From Pedobacter frigidisoli (lineage in GTDB: Bacteria > Bacteroidota > Bacteroidia > Sphingobacteriales > Sphingobacteriaceae): a stretch of 64,000 nucleotides of DNA. How positions within the stretch are numbered: the first letter of the stretch is position 1; every line of letters starts with the position of its first letter. The translations under genes and the position numbers were made by a program. The DNA lies in the NCBI RefSeq assembly GCF_004331675.1, contig NZ_SJSN01000013.1, positions 1-64,000 on the forward strand, in the 5' to 3' direction. This document shows positions 17,689 to 26,168 of this stretch, in pieces. The notes under the pieces were generated by a model, which saw nothing but the letters and a program-made list of their open reading frames with translations, ran no database searches and was not told the DNA's origin.

Positions 17689-18252
17689 ATGGAGCAATTT
17701 ATAACATTCATAAAATCGATCATTTTGATCGATGATTTCGATTTGGAACTTGTACTTTCAAGATGTAAGAAAAAGAAAGTACCTAAAGGGAAAATAATTC
17801 TTAAGAAAGGGCAAATTGCCAATCAATATTTTTTTATTGTATCTGGTGGTGTACGTTTTTTTTATGAATTGAATGATCAGGAAAACACAACTTGGGTAAC
17901 ATTTAAAAATGAGTTTTTTACGGAGATTTCCAGTCTAAATCCACAGAAACCAACCAGGTTTACTATAGAAGCCATTGAAGACACTGAACTGGTAGTAATT
18001 GATAAAAAGGACATGGATTTTTTATATGGACATATTGCAAGTTGGGAAGAATTTGGGAGAAAAATATGGGAAGCAATGTCTGTAAGAATGATCGATCAGA
18101 TTTTAAATTTTCAAACGCTATCTGCCGAAAAGCGATATCTAGAATTTATGAATACGCCTGAGATTTTGCAAAAAGTTCCTATTAAGCAATTAGCTGCAGT
18201 TCTTGGTATTACACCCAATGCCTTAAGCCGGATTAGGAAGAATATTAAGTGA
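17689..18252 (+). CDS. Crp/Fnr-family transcriptional regulator
   Basis: 187 residues: an N-terminal cyclic-nucleotide-binding fold (about 10-115; KGKIILKKGQIANQYFFIVSGGVRFFYEL) and a C-terminal helix-turn-helix of the Bacteroidota type (VPIKQLAAVLGITPNALSRIRKNI). It lacks the full Arg-Ser phosphate cassette of E. coli Crp, so the ligand is uncertain. A perfect 14-bp palindrome lies 10 bp after its stop and just upstream of a promoter for the next gene, a plausible target. Confidence 0.88.
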   Translation: MEQFITFIKSIILIDDFDLELVLSRCKKKKVPKGKIILKKGQIANQYFFIVSGGVRFFYELNDQENTTWVTFKNEFFTEISSLNPQKPTRFTIEAIEDTELVVIDKKDMDFLYGHIASWEEFGRKIWEAMSVRMIDQILNFQTLSAEKRYLEFMNTPEILQKVPIKQLAAVLGITPNALSRIRKNIK

Positions 18253-18261
18253 AGTGATTTT

Positions 18262-18305
18262 CTACCAATTGGTAGTTTTGTGTAAGCAGTGACTTAATAC
18301 CTTTG
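18262..18305 (+). promoter_or_regulatory. Palindromic operator and promoter for the hydrolase operon
   Basis: CTACCAATTGGTAG (18262-18275) is a perfect 14-bp palindrome. TTTG (18277-18280) and TACCTTTG (18298-18305) form a promoter with a 17-bp spacer, two shorter than usual. With transcription starting near 18311 the palindrome centre lies about 42 bp upstream, the usual position for a class II activator. Confidence 0.5.
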
Positions 18306-18325
18306 AGTCATTAAAAAAAAAGATA

Positions 18326-19267
18326 ATGACGCAAACAACTGATCACAAAGCACTACCTCAAAATCAGTATACTGATGATGAACTAATTAAAAATTTCCCT
18401 GGCTTTACCAATCATTATGCAAGAATTAATGGGCTAAACTTGCACTATATAGAAGGTGGTAGTGGCGAACCGCTAATTTGTTTGCCCGGTTGGCCACAAA
18501 CTTATTATTCATATCATCCTATCGCCGCCGAACTTGCAAAAGCATATCGTGTAATTATAGTTGATATAAGAGGGATGGGCAGTTCGGGGAAGCCATCTAC
18601 AGGCTACGACAAGAAAACAATGGCTACCGATATCTTAGCGCTAATACAAGGACTTGGATTATCCAAAGTTCATCTCATGGGGCACGATATAGGTGGTATG
18701 GTAGCAATGAGTTTCGCCTTTAATTATCCACAATTCACAGATAAGCTAATTGTTGCAGATGGTGCACACCCAAGCGAGGGTATGATGCAAATGCCATTGA
18801 TGCCTGTTGCAGGCACCTTTACAAAAAAAATGGACGCCAATATGCCTTATGCCTGGTGGATGGGCTTTAATCAAGTAAAAGAATTACCGGAAAAGATATT
18901 GGAGGGTCGCTTTCAATACCTGTTGGACTGGCTTTTTCAGTATGTAATGATCGATGAAAGTAAAATGACTTCATTCGATAGATCAGTGTATGCTTCCGTT
19001 TATAATGAACCAGAGAATATTAGAGCTTCAAATGCTTGGTATCAAAGTTTTGCAAAGGATATTGAAGATGCTAAAACGTATCAACCACTTGCCATGCCTG
19101 TATTAGGAATTGGCAGTTATGTGAGTTACAATTACATGAAAGCGGGATTGCCTTATGTTGCAAAAGACGTGAATGTAATCGGTATTTTAGATAGTGGCCA
19201 TTATATGTTTGAAGAACAACCTAAACAAGTATTGGATGCTGTTTTAAACTTTTTAGCATCATCATAA
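18326..19267 (+). CDS. Alpha/beta hydrolase, epoxide hydrolase/haloalkane dehalogenase-like
   Basis: 313 residues without signal peptide. The oxyanion region is LPGWPQTYYSY (about 53-63), nucleophile elbow GHDIGG places Asp121 as nucleophile, and LDSGHYMFEEQP supplies His292. An Asp nucleophile rather than Ser points to epoxide hydrolase- or dehalogenase-type chemistry; the substrate is unknown. The NmrA-type gene begins 28 bp downstream, suggesting one operon under the palindromic promoter. Confidence 0.88.
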   Translation: MTQTTDHKALPQNQYTDDELIKNFPGFTNHYARINGLNLHYIEGGSGEPLICLPGWPQTYYSYHPIAAELAKAYRVIIVDIRGMGSSGKPSTGYDKKTMATDILALIQGLGLSKVHLMGHDIGGMVAMSFAFNYPQFTDKLIVADGAHPSEGMMQMPLMPVAGTFTKKMDANMPYAWWMGFNQVKELPEKILEGRFQYLLDWLFQYVMIDESKMTSFDRSVYASVYNEPENIRASNAWYQSFAKDIEDAKTYQPLAMPVLGIGSYVSYNYMKAGLPYVAKDVNVIGILDSGHYMFEEQPKQVLDAVLNFLASS

Positions 19268-19295
19268 AACAAAAATCAATAACTATATTTTAGCC

Positions 19296-20192
19296 ATGAA
19301 AAAAACAATCTTAGTAGCTGGTGCTACTGGTAGCTTAGGAAATAAAATTTGTAGCGAATTAATAAAAAGAGGTGCAGATGTAAGGGCCATTGTTCGAATG
19401 GCTACCGATTTTGAAAAAATAGAAACCCTTAAAAATTTAGGCATAGAGGTAATTGAAATAGATTTAACCGACCATGATGAAATCGTAAATGTTTGTGCAA
19501 ATATAGATTGTGTAGTTTCTGCACTGGCAGGCCTAGGTGATGTGATTATCGACTTGCAGAAAAGGTTATTAGACGGTGCGTTGCAAGCAGGAGTGCCCAG
19601 ATTCATCCCTTCGGATTTTTGCACGGACTACAATGACCTTCTACCTGGCGAAAACAGGAATTTTGATTTAAGAAGGCAATTCAAAATGTATTTGGATAGT
19701 TCTTCTATCCAGGCATCCTCCATTTTTAATGGTGCTTTTGCAGACATACTGAAGTATAATACGCCCATCTTAAATTTAAAAGACAAGAGTATCGGTTATT
19801 GGGGTGAAAAAGCAGACTGGAAACTGGATTTCACCACTATGGATAATACTGCCGCTTTTACTGCCGAAGTAGCATTAGACGATAATGCACCTAGAAATTT
19901 ACAGATTGCAAGTTTCCAGGTCAGTCCCAATATGATATGGGCAGACGTGAAAGTAGCTACAGATCAAGAATTCAGAATGCAAGAACTATCAAGTCTTGAA
20001 GATTTTGCACAGATTATAAAAAAGCAAAGAGCCGATAATCCTGCTGGAGAAGCTGAATTGTATGCAAAATGGCAACAAGCTCAATATATGTATTCCATGT
20101 TTTCAACTCATCACTATCAACTTTTTAATCAACGTTATAAAAACATTGATTGGACAACAGGTTTGGATTACATAAGTTCTTTTGTCAAATAA
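19296..20192 (+). CDS. NmrA/isoflavone-reductase-like NAD(P)-binding protein
   Basis: 298 residues with a Rossmann start KKTILVAGATGSLGNKICSEL (dinucleotide-binding GxxGxxG), an Arg (IVRMATDF) suited to NADP, and the PRFIPSDF segment of the NmrA/phenylcoumaran reductase group. Members reduce small electrophiles or act as redox sensors; the substrate is not evident. It shares the hydrolase transcription unit. Confidence 0.85.
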   Translation: MKKTILVAGATGSLGNKICSELIKRGADVRAIVRMATDFEKIETLKNLGIEVIEIDLTDHDEIVNVCANIDCVVSALAGLGDVIIDLQKRLLDGALQAGVPRFIPSDFCTDYNDLLPGENRNFDLRRQFKMYLDSSSIQASSIFNGAFADILKYNTPILNLKDKSIGYWGEKADWKLDFTTMDNTAAFTAEVALDDNAPRNLQIASFQVSPNMIWADVKVATDQEFRMQELSSLEDFAQIIKKQRADNPAGEAELYAKWQQAQYMYSMFSTHHYQLFNQRYKNIDWTTGLDYISSFVK

Positions 20193-20259
20193 AAATGCAA
20201 ATTAAAAAACAGTGAAAGAACGAGCTTCTCATTGCGGACTAAAGCGTATAAAATCGCCA

Positions 20260-20297
20260 ATTTCAATCAATTCGTCCATAAAATGGTTCGAATTATG
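20260..20297. repeat. Direct repeat copy C in gene-free stretch 20193-20586
   Basis: 38 bp matching 17245-17282 at 34 positions, ending in the tRNA T-loop-like GGTTCGA. Copies B and C bracket the Crp/hydrolase/NmrA module. A terminator follows as at the tRNA, but with different stem sequence. The remaining spacer to 20586 shows nothing gene-like. Confidence 0.65.
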
Positions 20298-20320
20298 CAC
20301 CACCAGAGACCCGTTAATAA

Positions 20321-20350
20321 AAAGCAGTCTTTTCAGACTGCTTTTTATTT
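20321..20350. terminator. Bidirectional terminator
   Basis: A perfect 10-bp stem AAAGCAGTCT (20321-20330) / AGACTGCTTT (20335-20344) with TTTC loop, with T residues on the plus side and A residues on the left. It lies between the NmrA-type gene and the convergent reductase. Confidence 0.85.
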
Positions 20351-20586
20351 TTAATTGATATTTCGATTACTTAACAAGGAGATAGAAGATTGTATTGATT
20401 GAGCCGTTAATGTCTCTAATTAAAATAAACTCATTTGTCCACCAATTTTGTAGATTTATATAAATTAATTGATCAGGCTCGGTATCCAAATTTGTGTGGG
20501 CTTTGAAACAATGCCTTGAGTGAAATTTCGCAACAATTATTTTCGCTTCGAAATGAAGTTGATAGCTTTAAAGTTTCGATAAGATA

Positions 20587-21465
20587 CTAACCATAAACCT
20601 GATCAATAAACTGCTTCATAGTTGTTGGTTTATTTCCTAAAAAAGATTGTAAGGTGTTATCCTCCACATCCATTGTACCCTGTGCTTGTGCCAGTCCCCA
20701 CATCGTAAACATACCAATATATAATTCCGGAACGCCAAAATTTTTCAATATTGAATTAAATTCATCAATACTTGGAGAATCGTATTTGATTTCCTTTTTC
20801 AATGCAAATGATATTGCATTTGCTATCTCATTAAATGAGACTGACTCCGTATTGGTCAATTGATAAATCTTATTCTCATGCCCCTCGGTTGCCAATACAT
20901 GAGCTGCACCCTCAGCAAGTTCTTCGCGAAGCACAAAGCTGGCCTTACCCATCTCTGCAGGAAACAATATGTGGCCAGTTTCAGACACTTTCTCTCCTGC
21001 AAAAATTGGAATCATTTCTAAATAGATACCATTTTGAAGAATGGTATAATTGATACCACTGTTTTTTAAAGCTAATTCTGTTTGTACATGCGAGTTTTGG
21101 AATGCCGCTATCGCAGAATCTTCAAAATGGGTTTTCCTTACAAAAGAAGTGTAGATAATGTGCTCAACCTGAGCTTCCTTAGCAGCACTTATTACATTAA
21201 TATGCTGAGCAGTCCTGTTTTCAACAGCTTGTTTATCATTGCTCGAAACTAACAACATCTTCTTTATGCCCCGAAAAGCATTTACCAGTGAAGCATGATC
21301 TGTATAATCTGCAACTCTGAGCTCAATTCCTTTTTCCCTGAGGTTTTCTGCCTTTGCCATATCTCTTACTAATGCTGAAATTTCAGCAGGCTTAAAACCT
21401 TTTTTTAATAAATGGTCAATGGCTTTAGAACCAAATTGACCAGTTGCTCCTGTAACTAAAATCAT
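20587..21465 (-). CDS. NmrA-family NAD(P)H-binding oxidoreductase (QOR2-like)
   Basis: 292 residues with Rossmann motif ILVTGATGQFGSKAIDHLL, LVRDMAKAENL, and IIYTSFV...HVQTELALKNSGINYTILQNGIYLE, the pattern of quinone-oxidoreductase-2-like proteins. It faces away from an HxlR regulator with 105 bp between them; HxlR proteins often control such divergent quinone or aldehyde detoxification enzymes. The N-terminal Met directly begins the first beta strand. Confidence 0.88.
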   Translation of the reverse strand: MILVTGATGQFGSKAIDHLLKKGFKPAEISALVRDMAKAENLREKGIELRVADYTDHASLVNAFRGIKKMLLVSSNDKQAVENRTAQHINVISAAKEAQVEHIIYTSFVRKTHFEDSAIAAFQNSHVQTELALKNSGINYTILQNGIYLEMIPIFAGEKVSETGHILFPAEMGKASFVLREELAEGAAHVLATEGHENKIYQLTNTESVSFNEIANAISFALKKEIKYDSPSIDEFNSILKNFGVPELYIGMFTMWGLAQAQGTMDVEDNTLQSFLGNKPTTMKQFIDQVYG

Positions 21466-21519
21466 TTCTTTATTTTTTAATGAAGCACAAAAATAGTGTA
21501 GTTACTATATAAAATATAC

Positions 21520-21554
21520 TTTGTTCTTAAAGAAAAGTACTATACTTTTGTATA
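21520..21554 (+). promoter_or_regulatory. hxlR-type promoter overlapped by palindromes
   Basis: TTTG (21520-21523), 19-bp spacer, TACTTTTG (21543-21550): exact Bacteroidota promoter. Two inverted repeats overlap it: AAAAGTA-CTA-TACTTTT (21533-21549) and TATAC-TTTT-GTATA (21541-21554). Binding there would block the promoter, suggesting autoregulation. TATTTTTG at 21488-21495 on the minus strand is a possible -7 for the divergent gene. Confidence 0.7.
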
Positions 21555-21570
21555 CTAAGAAACATATGAA

Positions 21571-21945
21571 ATGGATACTTTTCAGGAATTAATAGATCGC
21601 GATAAAGTGCAGCAATGCCCTAGGCATTACGTATTGGCTTTAACTGATACGCTAAATGTTGTAAATGGTAAATGGAAACTACCCATTATAGCCTCGTTAT
21701 TGCATGGTAAAATTCGGTTTAAGGATTTGCAGGAAAATATTGAAAAGATTACCCCTCGAATGTTATCAAAAGAGTTGAAAGAATTGGAGATTAATGGAAT
21801 GGTGGAGCGTAAGGTATATCCGCAAACACCTATATTGATAGAATATGTTTTAACTGATTCGGGCAAAAACATTACTAAAGTTATAGATTCTATGATTGAT
21901 TGGGGTATGATGCACAGAACTGAAGCAATAAAAAGTAGGTGGTGA
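21571..21945 (+). CDS. HxlR-family transcriptional regulator
   Basis: 124-residue winged-helix regulator: CPRHYVLALTDTLNVVNGKWKLPIIASLLHGKIRFKDLQ, then ITPRMLSKELKELEINGMVERKVYP, the HxlR recognition helix and wing. The Cys at about 13 is the position of the redox/electrophile-sensing Cys in characterised relatives such as YodB and HypR. It is divergent from the QOR2-like gene, with palindromes in the promoter between. Confidence 0.92.
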   Translation: MDTFQELIDRDKVQQCPRHYVLALTDTLNVVNGKWKLPIIASLLHGKIRFKDLQENIEKITPRMLSKELKELEINGMVERKVYPQTPILIEYVLTDSGKNITKVIDSMIDWGMMHRTEAIKSRW

Positions 21946-22018
21946 TTATACTGAACTAAAGGTTGTGAAATTGTACCAATATTGAAGGTTATTCCTAAAT
22001 AACATCTCGAAAAATATA

Positions 22019-22038
22019 CGGTTCGATTCCGGCACTGA
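22019..22038. other. tRNA T-arm-like fragment in spacer 21946-22246
   Basis: CGGTTCGATTCCGGC looks like a tRNA T-stem/loop, standing alone without a cloverleaf. It resembles the GGTTCGA tracts at the other module borders and may be a further decayed border. The rest of the 300-bp spacer shows no gene. Confidence 0.3.
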
Positions 22039-22246
22039 GTACATTAGCTAATTTAAAAATATTTATCCTTTCGCTATTAATCCAATGGTCAAGTCAAAAT
22101 CATCGATCATACTCGCCAATTTTTTTCCTTAAATTTACTGGGTACAATTGGATTGGATAAATATTTTTTTGTCAGTATGGATCATTTTCAATCGTTTCCA
22201 ACACTTAACGAAAAGGATATCACTTAAATCACCAAAAAATAAATTT

Positions 22247-23638
22247 ATGCTAAAGCTTAATATTTCATCAATAATATTAATTGCCGCTTTATTGATCAAT
22301 CATTCGGCAGCTGTAGCGCAAGCTAAATCGGATACTAAGGCACAACAGCCTAACATCATTATTATCCTAACCGATGACATGGGTTTTAGCGATATTGGTG
22401 CATTTGGGGGCAAGTTTGTACCCACGCCCAATCTCGATCGTCTTGCCGAAGGTGGGTTAAAGTTAAGCCAGTATTATAGTGCGGCTCCAATATGCTCGCC
22501 TTCCAGGGTAAGCTTACTTACAGGAATGTATCCCGCTCGCTGGAATTTTAGTACCTACCTCGACAATAGAAAACACAATAGGGAAGCGGAACAAGCGGAT
22601 TTTTTAGATACCAGTGCACCAACAATAGCCAAATTCTTTAAGGCAGCGGGTTATGCAACTGGGCATTTTGGTAAATGGCATATGGGCGGTGGAAGAGATG
22701 TTAAAAATGCACCGGGGTTTGAGGAATATGGATTTGATGCCCATTCAAGTACTTATGAGAGCCCAGATCCAGATAAGGCACTTACTTCCACAGACTGGAT
22801 ATGGTCAGAAAAGGATAGCGTTAAAAGATGGGATCGAACCAAGTATTTCGTGGATAAGACCTTAGAGTTTATGGCAAAGAGTCAAGGTAAACCTTGTTTT
22901 ATAAATCTTTGGCCAGATGATGTACACACACCGTGGGTACCTCGAACCGAAAAGGAATACACTGGGAAATTCCCAATGAATCCTCAGGAAGAGGCAGCCT
23001 TTAAGGGCGTTCTTAAGGAGTATGATGTCCAAATTGGAAGGTTGTTAGATGGACTGAAAAAAATGGGGGCCGACAAGAATACGATCATTATCTTTACCAG
23101 TGATAATGGTCCACTGCCTAGTTTTAGAGGTACAAGAGCCTTAGGATTAAGGGGAACAAAACTATCACTGTATGAGGGTGGCACAAGAATCCCGTTCATC
23201 ATCAGTTGGGCAGGTCATACCCCAGTGAATAAAATAGATGAAAAATCTGAAGTTAATTCAACTGATCTGCTTCCCTCTTTAGCAAAGATGGCTGGAATAA
23301 CGTTGCCAAGTTCTTTTAAAGGAGATGGAATGGATAGAAGTGCGATATTCTACGGCAAACCTGGTCCCAGAGAAAAAGAAATGTTCTGGGAATATGGAAG
23401 AAATAATATTGCATTTAAATACCCTAAGGAACCAGATAAGAGCCCGAACCTTGCAGTTCGCGATGGAGATTGGAAACTTCTGATGAATAACGATGGTACT
23501 GACGTTCAGCTGTATAATATCTCGAAAGATAAAAAAGAATCTGTTAACGTGGCAAATGCCAATCCCAAACTAACAAACGAACTGAAAGATAAATTAATGG
23601 TTTGGTGGAATTCATTACCAAAACTTGGTTCAAAATAA
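22247..23638 (+). CDS. Secreted sulfatase, family S1 (arylsulfatase A-like)
   Basis: 463 residues beginning at ATG 22247, which opens a signal peptide (LKLNISSIILIAALLINH...AVAQ). The catalytic Cys83 sits in CSPSR, the C-x-P-S-R motif converted to formylglycine; metal ligands appear in ILTDDMG and FTSDNGPL. It likely removes sulfate esters from polysaccharides or glycosaminoglycans in the periplasm. The second sulfatase starts 22 bp on, so they form an operon. No sulfatase-maturating enzyme is in the window. Confidence 0.93.
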   Translation: MLKLNISSIILIAALLINHSAAVAQAKSDTKAQQPNIIIILTDDMGFSDIGAFGGKFVPTPNLDRLAEGGLKLSQYYSAAPICSPSRVSLLTGMYPARWNFSTYLDNRKHNREAEQADFLDTSAPTIAKFFKAAGYATGHFGKWHMGGGRDVKNAPGFEEYGFDAHSSTYESPDPDKALTSTDWIWSEKDSVKRWDRTKYFVDKTLEFMAKSQGKPCFINLWPDDVHTPWVPRTEKEYTGKFPMNPQEEAAFKGVLKEYDVQIGRLLDGLKKMGADKNTIIIFTSDNGPLPSFRGTRALGLRGTKLSLYEGGTRIPFIISWAGHTPVNKIDEKSEVNSTDLLPSLAKMAGITLPSSFKGDGMDRSAIFYGKPGPREKEMFWEYGRNNIAFKYPKEPDKSPNLAVRDGDWKLLMNNDGTDVQLYNISKDKKESVNVANANPKLTNELKDKLMVWWNSLPKLGSK

Positions 23639-23660
23639 ATTCATAAACATAATCGTTAGC

Positions 23661-25079
23661 ATGAAAACTACATCAACATTCATTCCGTTGCTACTGGGTA
23701 TTTCGGTTTTAAGCTTTCCAAATTTTAAGAATTCTTCAAAAGCTGGAGAATCTAAAATTTTAACTGTTATTGCCGATACCAGACCAAACATTGTTATATT
23801 CATGGCAGACGACCTAGATAGCAGGCAACTGAGTTGTTACGGAGGACAAAATCTCCAAACAAAAAATATAGATGCACTTGCGGCAGAAGGGATGAAGTTT
23901 GACCAAATGATCTGCTCAGAAACCATGTGCGTACCTACGCGTGCATCATTATTTACAGGTTTATACCCCATGCATCACGGGTCTTTTCAAAACCATAAGC
24001 CAGTTTACAATACTGGCATAAAGAGTGTTTGCCAATATTTAAACCAACAGAATTACTCGGTAGCCCTTACGGGGAAAAACCACAGTACCAAGCCTCAATC
24101 GGTATTTCCCTTTGAAATTATAAAAGGTTTCGAACCGAATTGTGTATCTGTAACAGATGATTATGAGTTGGATGATATTAAGAAATTCGTTACCAGAAAA
24201 GCTGCAAATCCTTTTTGCTTATTTGTTATGAGCATCAATCCTCATGCACCGTGGACAGTTGGAGATGCATCAGAGTTTGATCCTGACAAAGTTGTCTTGC
24301 CGCCTCACATGGTAGATACTAAGGCCATTAGGGTAATTTATTGTAAATACCTCGCCGAAATTAGAAGACTTGATGATCAGGTTGGTGATGTTCGTAAAAT
24401 GTTAAAGGAAACTGGTCAGGAACAGAACACCATATTTATCTTTCTAGGGGAGCAGGGTCCACAATTCCCCGGGGGTAAATGGACCTTATGGGATAATGGG
24501 CAAAAAAGCTCGATGATTGTTAAATGGCCAGGAAAGGTTCGAGCGAATTCGAAATCGAGTGCATTGGTACAATATGAAGATATTACACCAACTTTAATAA
24601 ACATAGCAGGAGGGAAGCCTATTCAAGGTTTGGACGGAAAGAGCTTTTTACCTGTTTTAAACGGACAAACCCCAACCCATAGAGCTACTGCTTTTGGAAT
24701 TCATAACAACATACCAGAAGGTACGCCTTACCCAATGCGATCAATTCGCGATAACCATTTCAAACTAATTATGAACCTAAGGCCAAATCTTCCATATTAT
24801 ATCAAATATATGATGAATCCTGCAAACAAAGCCAGTTATTGGAATGATTGGGTACTGAAAGCAAAAACATCTCCGGAGACTAAGCTATTAATTGATCGGA
24901 TCACTACTCATCCCGCTTTGGAATTTTATGATCTCCAAAAAGATCCCTATGAAATGCATAACCTCTTGGAAGATAAAAACTATCAAAAACTGATAGGTGA
25001 ATATCAGATAAAATTAAAAAATTGGATGAGAGATCAAGGAGATGAAGGTGCAACGGTAGATCGAGTTTACGGAAAGTAA
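23661..25079 (+). CDS. Secreted sulfatase, family S1, with variant metal motif
   Basis: 472 residues from ATG 23661 with a signal peptide. Cys90 in CVPTRASLFTG is the formylglycine site; IFMADDLDS supplies the N-terminal metal ligands. Where most S1 enzymes have S-D-H/N-G, this one has LGEQGPQFPGGKWT, replacing Asp-His/Asn by Glu-Gln; this may mark a particular S1 subfamily. It is co-transcribed with the upstream sulfatase, which suggests successive steps on one sulfated glycan. Confidence 0.9.
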   Translation: MKTTSTFIPLLLGISVLSFPNFKNSSKAGESKILTVIADTRPNIVIFMADDLDSRQLSCYGGQNLQTKNIDALAAEGMKFDQMICSETMCVPTRASLFTGLYPMHHGSFQNHKPVYNTGIKSVCQYLNQQNYSVALTGKNHSTKPQSVFPFEIIKGFEPNCVSVTDDYELDDIKKFVTRKAANPFCLFVMSINPHAPWTVGDASEFDPDKVVLPPHMVDTKAIRVIYCKYLAEIRRLDDQVGDVRKMLKETGQEQNTIFIFLGEQGPQFPGGKWTLWDNGQKSSMIVKWPGKVRANSKSSALVQYEDITPTLINIAGGKPIQGLDGKSFLPVLNGQTPTHRATAFGIHNNIPEGTPYPMRSIRDNHFKLIMNLRPNLPYYIKYMMNPANKASYWNDWVLKAKTSPETKLLIDRITTHPALEFYDLQKDPYEMHNLLEDKNYQKLIGEYQIKLKNWMRDQGDEGATVDRVYGK

Positions 25080-25137
25080 ACAGACTGAGAAAAGTAATAG
25101 GGAGCTAAAGAGCAAATTTTTGAAAACCATCTTGAAG

Positions 25138-25986
25138 TTATTTACGATAAAGTGGACATCTCTTTAATAAGTATTCTAATGGTCCACTGTATGAACCATC
25201 TGTATTGCTTAAAAATGCCTTATGGCTTTCGTTGTAAATACTTGCATTATTATCCATATAAATCTGGAGGCTAACGCCTACGTCAAAACGCTGTACAGCA
25301 TTGCTATTGGCTATTGTATAGCCAGAAGCTGCCTTAATCTTATCTGAATCATCTCGTTTTATGGTGGTGTTGTCGCTCGAACTGCTAGAGCTGGTCATGT
25401 AACCTTTAGCCTGCGTTACCGTACCGTCTATTATATACTCTACCCCCAGGATATCACAAATGTTTTTCATGGTAAAGCCCATCATTTTATCGGGAGTTGC
25501 GCCAGCTTGAATTAAAGTAGCGTTTGTAGTTCGTGGATCTAAAATAGTATAACCTGCTGAATGTTGGGAAAGTAAACCAAATGCATCTTGCTGCGCTTTA
25601 AGTCCTATAGTTGCGGCACCAGGTTGATTATCCATTAAAAAGGTGAAAGGTAAAATGGCAATTTTATTGTGGTGATCAGCAGGTGTTGCAGTCATGGTAA
25701 CCGGGTCTTTTTGACGCTCTTGGGCCGGTTGGGTTTGTTGGGAAATATTTTCGACCCTTCCGCTTGAATGGGTAATTTTTGTAATGTCAGATTTCTTGAT
25801 CACGTATTCTGCAGTTTCTCCAGAATACACGAATGATACATCAGAATCTGTTATGCGAATGATTTTTCCCTTAAGTTCTTCTCCGTTTGTTTTTTGAAGA
25901 ACATCAAGTTTTCCGGCCTGGGTTCCTTGGGCAAAGCTTCCGAGAGCAATAATTGTACTTAGGATAAGTAGGTAGATTTTTTTCAT
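25138..25986 (-). CDS. Secreted CsgG/LpoB-like protein of unknown function
   Basis: 282 residues from ATG 25984-25986, opening a signal peptide (KKIYLLILSTIIALGSFAQ). An N-terminal beta-rich segment (about 28-70; TNGEELKGKIIRITDSDVSFVY) resembles small sensor-like repeats. From about 110 (HNKIAILPFTFL...ITDI-like core, YTILDPRTTNATLIQAG, ICDILGVEYIIDGTVTQAKG) it has the look of the CsgG/LpoB ABD fold that reports on envelope complexes. A Ser-rich stretch interrupts it near 200. There is no lipobox Cys, so it is probably soluble in the periplasm. The function is not known. Confidence 0.7.
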   Translation of the reverse strand: MKKIYLLILSTIIALGSFAQGTQAGKLDVLQKTNGEELKGKIIRITDSDVSFVYSGETAEYVIKKSDITKITHSSGRVENISQQTQPAQERQKDPVTMTATPADHHNKIAILPFTFLMDNQPGAATIGLKAQQDAFGLLSQHSAGYTILDPRTTNATLIQAGATPDKMMGFTMKNICDILGVEYIIDGTVTQAKGYMTSSSSSSDNTTIKRDDSDKIKAASGYTIANSNAVQRFDVGVSLQIYMDNNASIYNESHKAFLSNTDGSYSGPLEYLLKRCPLYRK

Positions 25987-26004
25987 TTTGAGGGGGATGT
26001 TTAT

Positions 26005-26035
26005 CAAAAATAATAATTTACTGCTTTTTATTAAA
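26005..26035 (-). promoter_or_regulatory. Candidate promoter of the CsgG-like gene
   Basis: On the minus strand TATTTTTG (26005-26012) and, 19 bp upstream, TTTA (26032-26035), one base from the -33 consensus TTTG. Confidence 0.5.
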
Positions 26036-26168
26036 ATCTTTTTTCAAAAAAATAAATAGTGGTATTTTATTAATATTCAGGATGATATAAAGATTAATCA
26101 CCTCATTTCATTATAAAGTGTTGATTTCAAATTACCTTTTTCGTATTATTGAATCAAGTCCTCATACT

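Noticed and set aside
21946..22246. Second tRNA gene suggested by the GGTTCGATTCC tract
   Set aside because: No acceptor, D or anticodon arms can be folded around it; kept only as a fragment.
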